Source: Lactuca virosa | Taxonomy: Eukaryota; Streptophyta; Magnoliopsida; Asterales; Asteraceae | Length of the DNA stretch: 64,000 nt | Assembly (NCBI GenBank): GCA_928212115.1 | Contig: CAKMRJ010005745.1 | Coordinates: 80,609,824-80,673,823, forward strand | Reading direction: 5' to 3' | Part shown: piece after piece, positions 61,501-64,000 of the stretch | How the letters are laid out: each line of letters starts with the position of its first letter | How positions within the stretch are numbered: the stretch's first letter is position 1 | Made by a program: the position numbers and the translations under genes | Notes under the pieces: model-generated | What the model saw: only the letters and a program-made list of their open reading frames with translations | The model's database searches: none | What the model was told of the DNA's origin: nothing

Positions 61501-63144
61501 ATGGCAAATAAAAATATTGTAGCAAAAGACTGGTCTAGAATCATGTCTTTATGTGAGACATCATGAATCGTGTACCATTTGCTTTGGGTACAGGATCGAT
61601 TGCATGTGCTATAATATTTGTCATTTCTAAATTTTTCCAAATGCCCAGAGGCATTAAGAAGGGAAAAGGTCTAGAATTGGATATGACTAAAATGATTAAG
61701 CAATTGTCGAGGACAATCTGAGGTTTACCAAAGATTGGTTGCTCAGGGACAGTTGGAAGTATAGTGCTAATTTTGGAAGGACCATATTGACATATTCTGA
61801 AAAGAGGCATCTCTTATTCAGAAGTGATAGTCAAAATGAGAATATGGAGTTGTCTCCATAGGTGGAAGTTATCTGTGTAAGATTAGAAAACTTAATGCAA
61901 GAAGCATGTCCAAAGCAATGTACTTTGAATATGAGACTTAGTTTCCATGGAGTTGATCTCCATTGGAATACCTTATAATGACTGTTGACAAGTCTTTGTG
62001 ACTTTGTACATATTCATTACAGGAGGGTCAGTGCATATAAGTTTAAAATCTAAACAGATTTCGATAAATGATAGGAATTTGAAATTCTCACATTTTTCGA
62101 TAAGGATTTGGGAGTGTGAAATTAGAATCATTGAAATTATGTTCAATTGGTTTATTTCACAAAGTAAGGATCATAGACAAACATAGAGTGCATACTTGGT
62201 GTATGGCAAAGCTATTGTTTAAGAAAAACATAGTGTACATGCTTGGAGCATGGGACAACTAGTGTTTTTAATTCAAGTATAAAGTTGATAAAACCGAAAC
62301 AATGAATAATGAGTAATCAGTATGGTGATAAATAAAAGTGTTTATTTATATTCATAGGGTTTGATACCATATTTGATTCATTTATTCTTGTGTTTCACTT
62401 TGCATGTTTTGACTTCCAGAATAACTAAGTCGCTCTTCCTGAATGATTAAGTTATTCAAACCATCCACAGTCGGTCATATGTTGGAAGTAGATATGAATC
62501 AAGACTGTCATGGGTTGGTTTGTAGAGGTCCAAGTTGGTGGACAAAGTGGTGCTACAACACTCATGAGTGCTCATAAGTTCTGAGTATTGGATTCAACCC
62601 GCGCTCATTTGAATCACTTCATGGATTTTATCACGAGTGATCATGAGACGATAATATCTTATATTCTTCAAACCTAGAGATATGAGTTGTTACTATGAGT
62701 TGGTTATACATTGATTGCACGAAAACGCATTTGGTAACTCGATGTTATAAAACGTGCCTTTGTGTATGATTCAACAAGTAGTAGAACAAGCCATATGAGT
62801 CGAAGTTTATCCATTCCTTTTACCTTCGGGATAAAAGCGATATCTGTGGGCCCCTCGATGATTTAGCGATGACACATGTGAGTGCTTGGCCAAGCCAGGA
62901 CTGATTTGATTTGTTCAATCAGTCAGTCATCATAAATAAATCGAAAATCGGGAAACAACAAATGGACAGAGAAGAATGATTATAATCCATGTCTCAGTCC
63001 ATATGATATCTAGAATGGAGGAATATATGATCCCTTATCTAATGGACAAGTCATTGACAAGGTCAGAGTTTGACAGCGGCTTTAAGAGCTACGATTGCCA
63101 GTTAGGTTTTGAAGTCATACTCAATAATAGTTTTAGACTTATCC

Positions 63145-63155
63145 AAGTGGGAGAC
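63145..63155 (+). promoter_or_regulatory. Cop-1c polypurine tract
   Basis: AAGTGGGAGAC directly before the 3' LTR. Confidence 0.85.
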
Positions 63156-63417
63156 TGTTGGATTAATGTCTAAGTCCATAACTATATTTGGTATGTACTT
63201 GACCCGACCCGGCATGGTCCATTTGGGTTGCACTTCACCGGCACAATTTATATGGATAGTCTTTTGAGAATAGTATATTTATGATTTATATTAATATATT
63301 ATAAGTTCTAATATATTAATATGGAATCATATTATTTAATTAGTATTGATCAAGAATTAATTTAGAATTAATAAGTGATCAAAAAGAACTAATTAAATAT
63401 GGATCTTAGATTATATA

Positions 63418-63462
<45 letters not shown>

Positions 63463-63972
63463 ATATATTCTATGTGGTGGGTGTGTGGCCAAGCATTTAG
63501 GTTGGGGTAAGTCTTCAGGATAGTCCATGGAGCTTTAACCCATGGATCCTAGGAAATGAAAGGTCATGGGTATTAGGGTTTAACCCTAATCGTCCACACT
63601 ATATAAAGGGTCTTTGGTTCATGAAAATTATGCTAGTGGCTAGTGTGGATACACTAAAGAGGGCAACAACCGATTTCATAGTGTGTGCCAAGTATCCATA
63701 TTCTCTAAAGTTTCTCCAAGGTGTTTTGGTGATTTGTGATTCCACTTGAGGCTTCCACACTATGGGGCTAAGCTCTTAAAGCTTGAAGACATCAAGCTAC
63801 ATCAAAAGGTATGTCATCTAACTAGAACTTGTAGTATAGGTGCTTCATAATATGCTAGTTAGGATGAAACCTTGGAATATTTAATATTTGCATGTATAAT
63901 AGAGAAAACATAGATCCAAGGTATAGGGTTGCATGTACACCATAGGAGTGTTAGAATGCTCAAAACCCAACA
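63156..63972 (+). repeat. Cop-1c 3' LTR
   Basis: 817 bp from TGTTGG to CCCAACA. The TATA box (ACTATATAAAGG near 63598) is kept. A (TA)n stretch at about 63413-63455 makes it longer than the 5' LTR. Confidence 0.94.
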
Positions 63973-64000
63973 TGTATAACAATAAGTTTCTAAATGTTGA
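63973..64000 (+). repeat. Gyp-A 3' LTR resumes
   Basis: Starts with TGTAT, the duplicated target, and matches 37045-37072 of the 5' LTR base for base to the window end. Confidence 0.92.

Larger units (their letters stand above)
56349..63972 (+). mobile_element. Cop-1c: complete non-coding copia-derived LTR element
   Basis: 7,624 bp with LTRs at 56349-57116 and 63156-63972, a primer site, a polypurine tract and a perfect TGTAT target duplication (56344-56348, 63973-63977). The internal region is copia-like but decayed: gag-like and integrase-like scraps, no frame above about 90 codons. The intact ends and several copies in one window show it has moved in spite of this, so helper proteins from another element are likely. 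It contains four conserved-loop hairpins. Confidence 0.95.
36036..64000 (+). mobile_element. Gyp-A: large Ty3/gypsy element hosting a CACTA and Cop-1c
   Basis: Plus-strand element with a 5' LTR (36036-38037), primer site, leader, acidic pre-gag frame, gag-protease, RT, RNase H, integrase and a 3' LTR that runs off the window. Without the nested CACTA (10 kb) and Cop-1c (7.6 kb) the visible part is about 10.4 kb. Its coding region has nonsense changes and several frameshifts, so it is dead. The 5' and 3' LTRs differ by roughly a dozen substitutions and a 12-bp indel over the first about 740 bp (counted by eye), so it is fairly young. It inserted into Gyp-D. Confidence 0.93.

Overview
This 64 kb window is nuclear DNA of a flowering plant. 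It holds nested LTR retrotransposons, DNA transposons, one intact NLR resistance gene and three intron-bearing genes carried inside a transposon. Ty3/gypsy elements primed by initiator Met tRNA, a CACTA element of the En/Spm type and an Rx-type NLR all point to a eudicot. The style of the repeats suggests an Asteraceae genome such as lettuce, but that is an inference that no marker here proves. Family names used below (Gyp-A to Gyp-D, Cop-1) are labels for this report only.

Layout. 1-2046: minus-strand 3' end of a Gyp-A element. 2047-7362: minus-strand body of Cop-1, a copia-derived, non-coding LTR element (copy Cop-1a). 7398-17743: a broken minus-strand Gyp-B, split by Cop-1b (7893-12594, TSD CTAAT) and by a solo LTR (13418-15294, TSD GGTCT). 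17744-18160: the end of a plus-strand Gyp-C. 18799-20676: a Mutator-like element. 21135-24158 (minus): a complete CC-NB-LRR gene. 24839-24967: a SINE with 15-bp target duplications. 27112-27400: a short LTR plus primer site. 29259-31450: a terminal-inverted-repeat element set in a (TA)n microsatellite. 31545-36035: the 3' LTR and collapsed pol of minus-strand Gyp-D.

The right half is one large nest. A plus-strand Gyp-A starts at 36036 and runs off the window. A 10-kb CACTA element (38496-48475, TSD TAT) sits in its 5' leader, and a complete Cop-1c (56349-63972, TSD TGTAT) sits in its 3' LTR. The CACTA carries a TNPA-like gene on plus, two intact multi-exon F-box genes on minus, and a 2.2-kb higher-order minisatellite. 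No TNP2-type transposase is visible, so it probably moves in trans.

The likely expressed host-type genes are the NLR and the two F-box genes. The retroelement reading frames are broken, mainly by C-to-T or G-to-A nonsense changes as expected from methylated, silenced DNA. The most unusual signals are: (i) a set of hairpins in Cop-1 whose stems are unrelated but whose loops share one sequence; (ii) the same Cop-1 insertion point in both LTRs of one Gyp-A element; (iii) a putative 67-bp intron at the gag/protease boundary of Gyp-B; and (iv) the gene-carrying CACTA.
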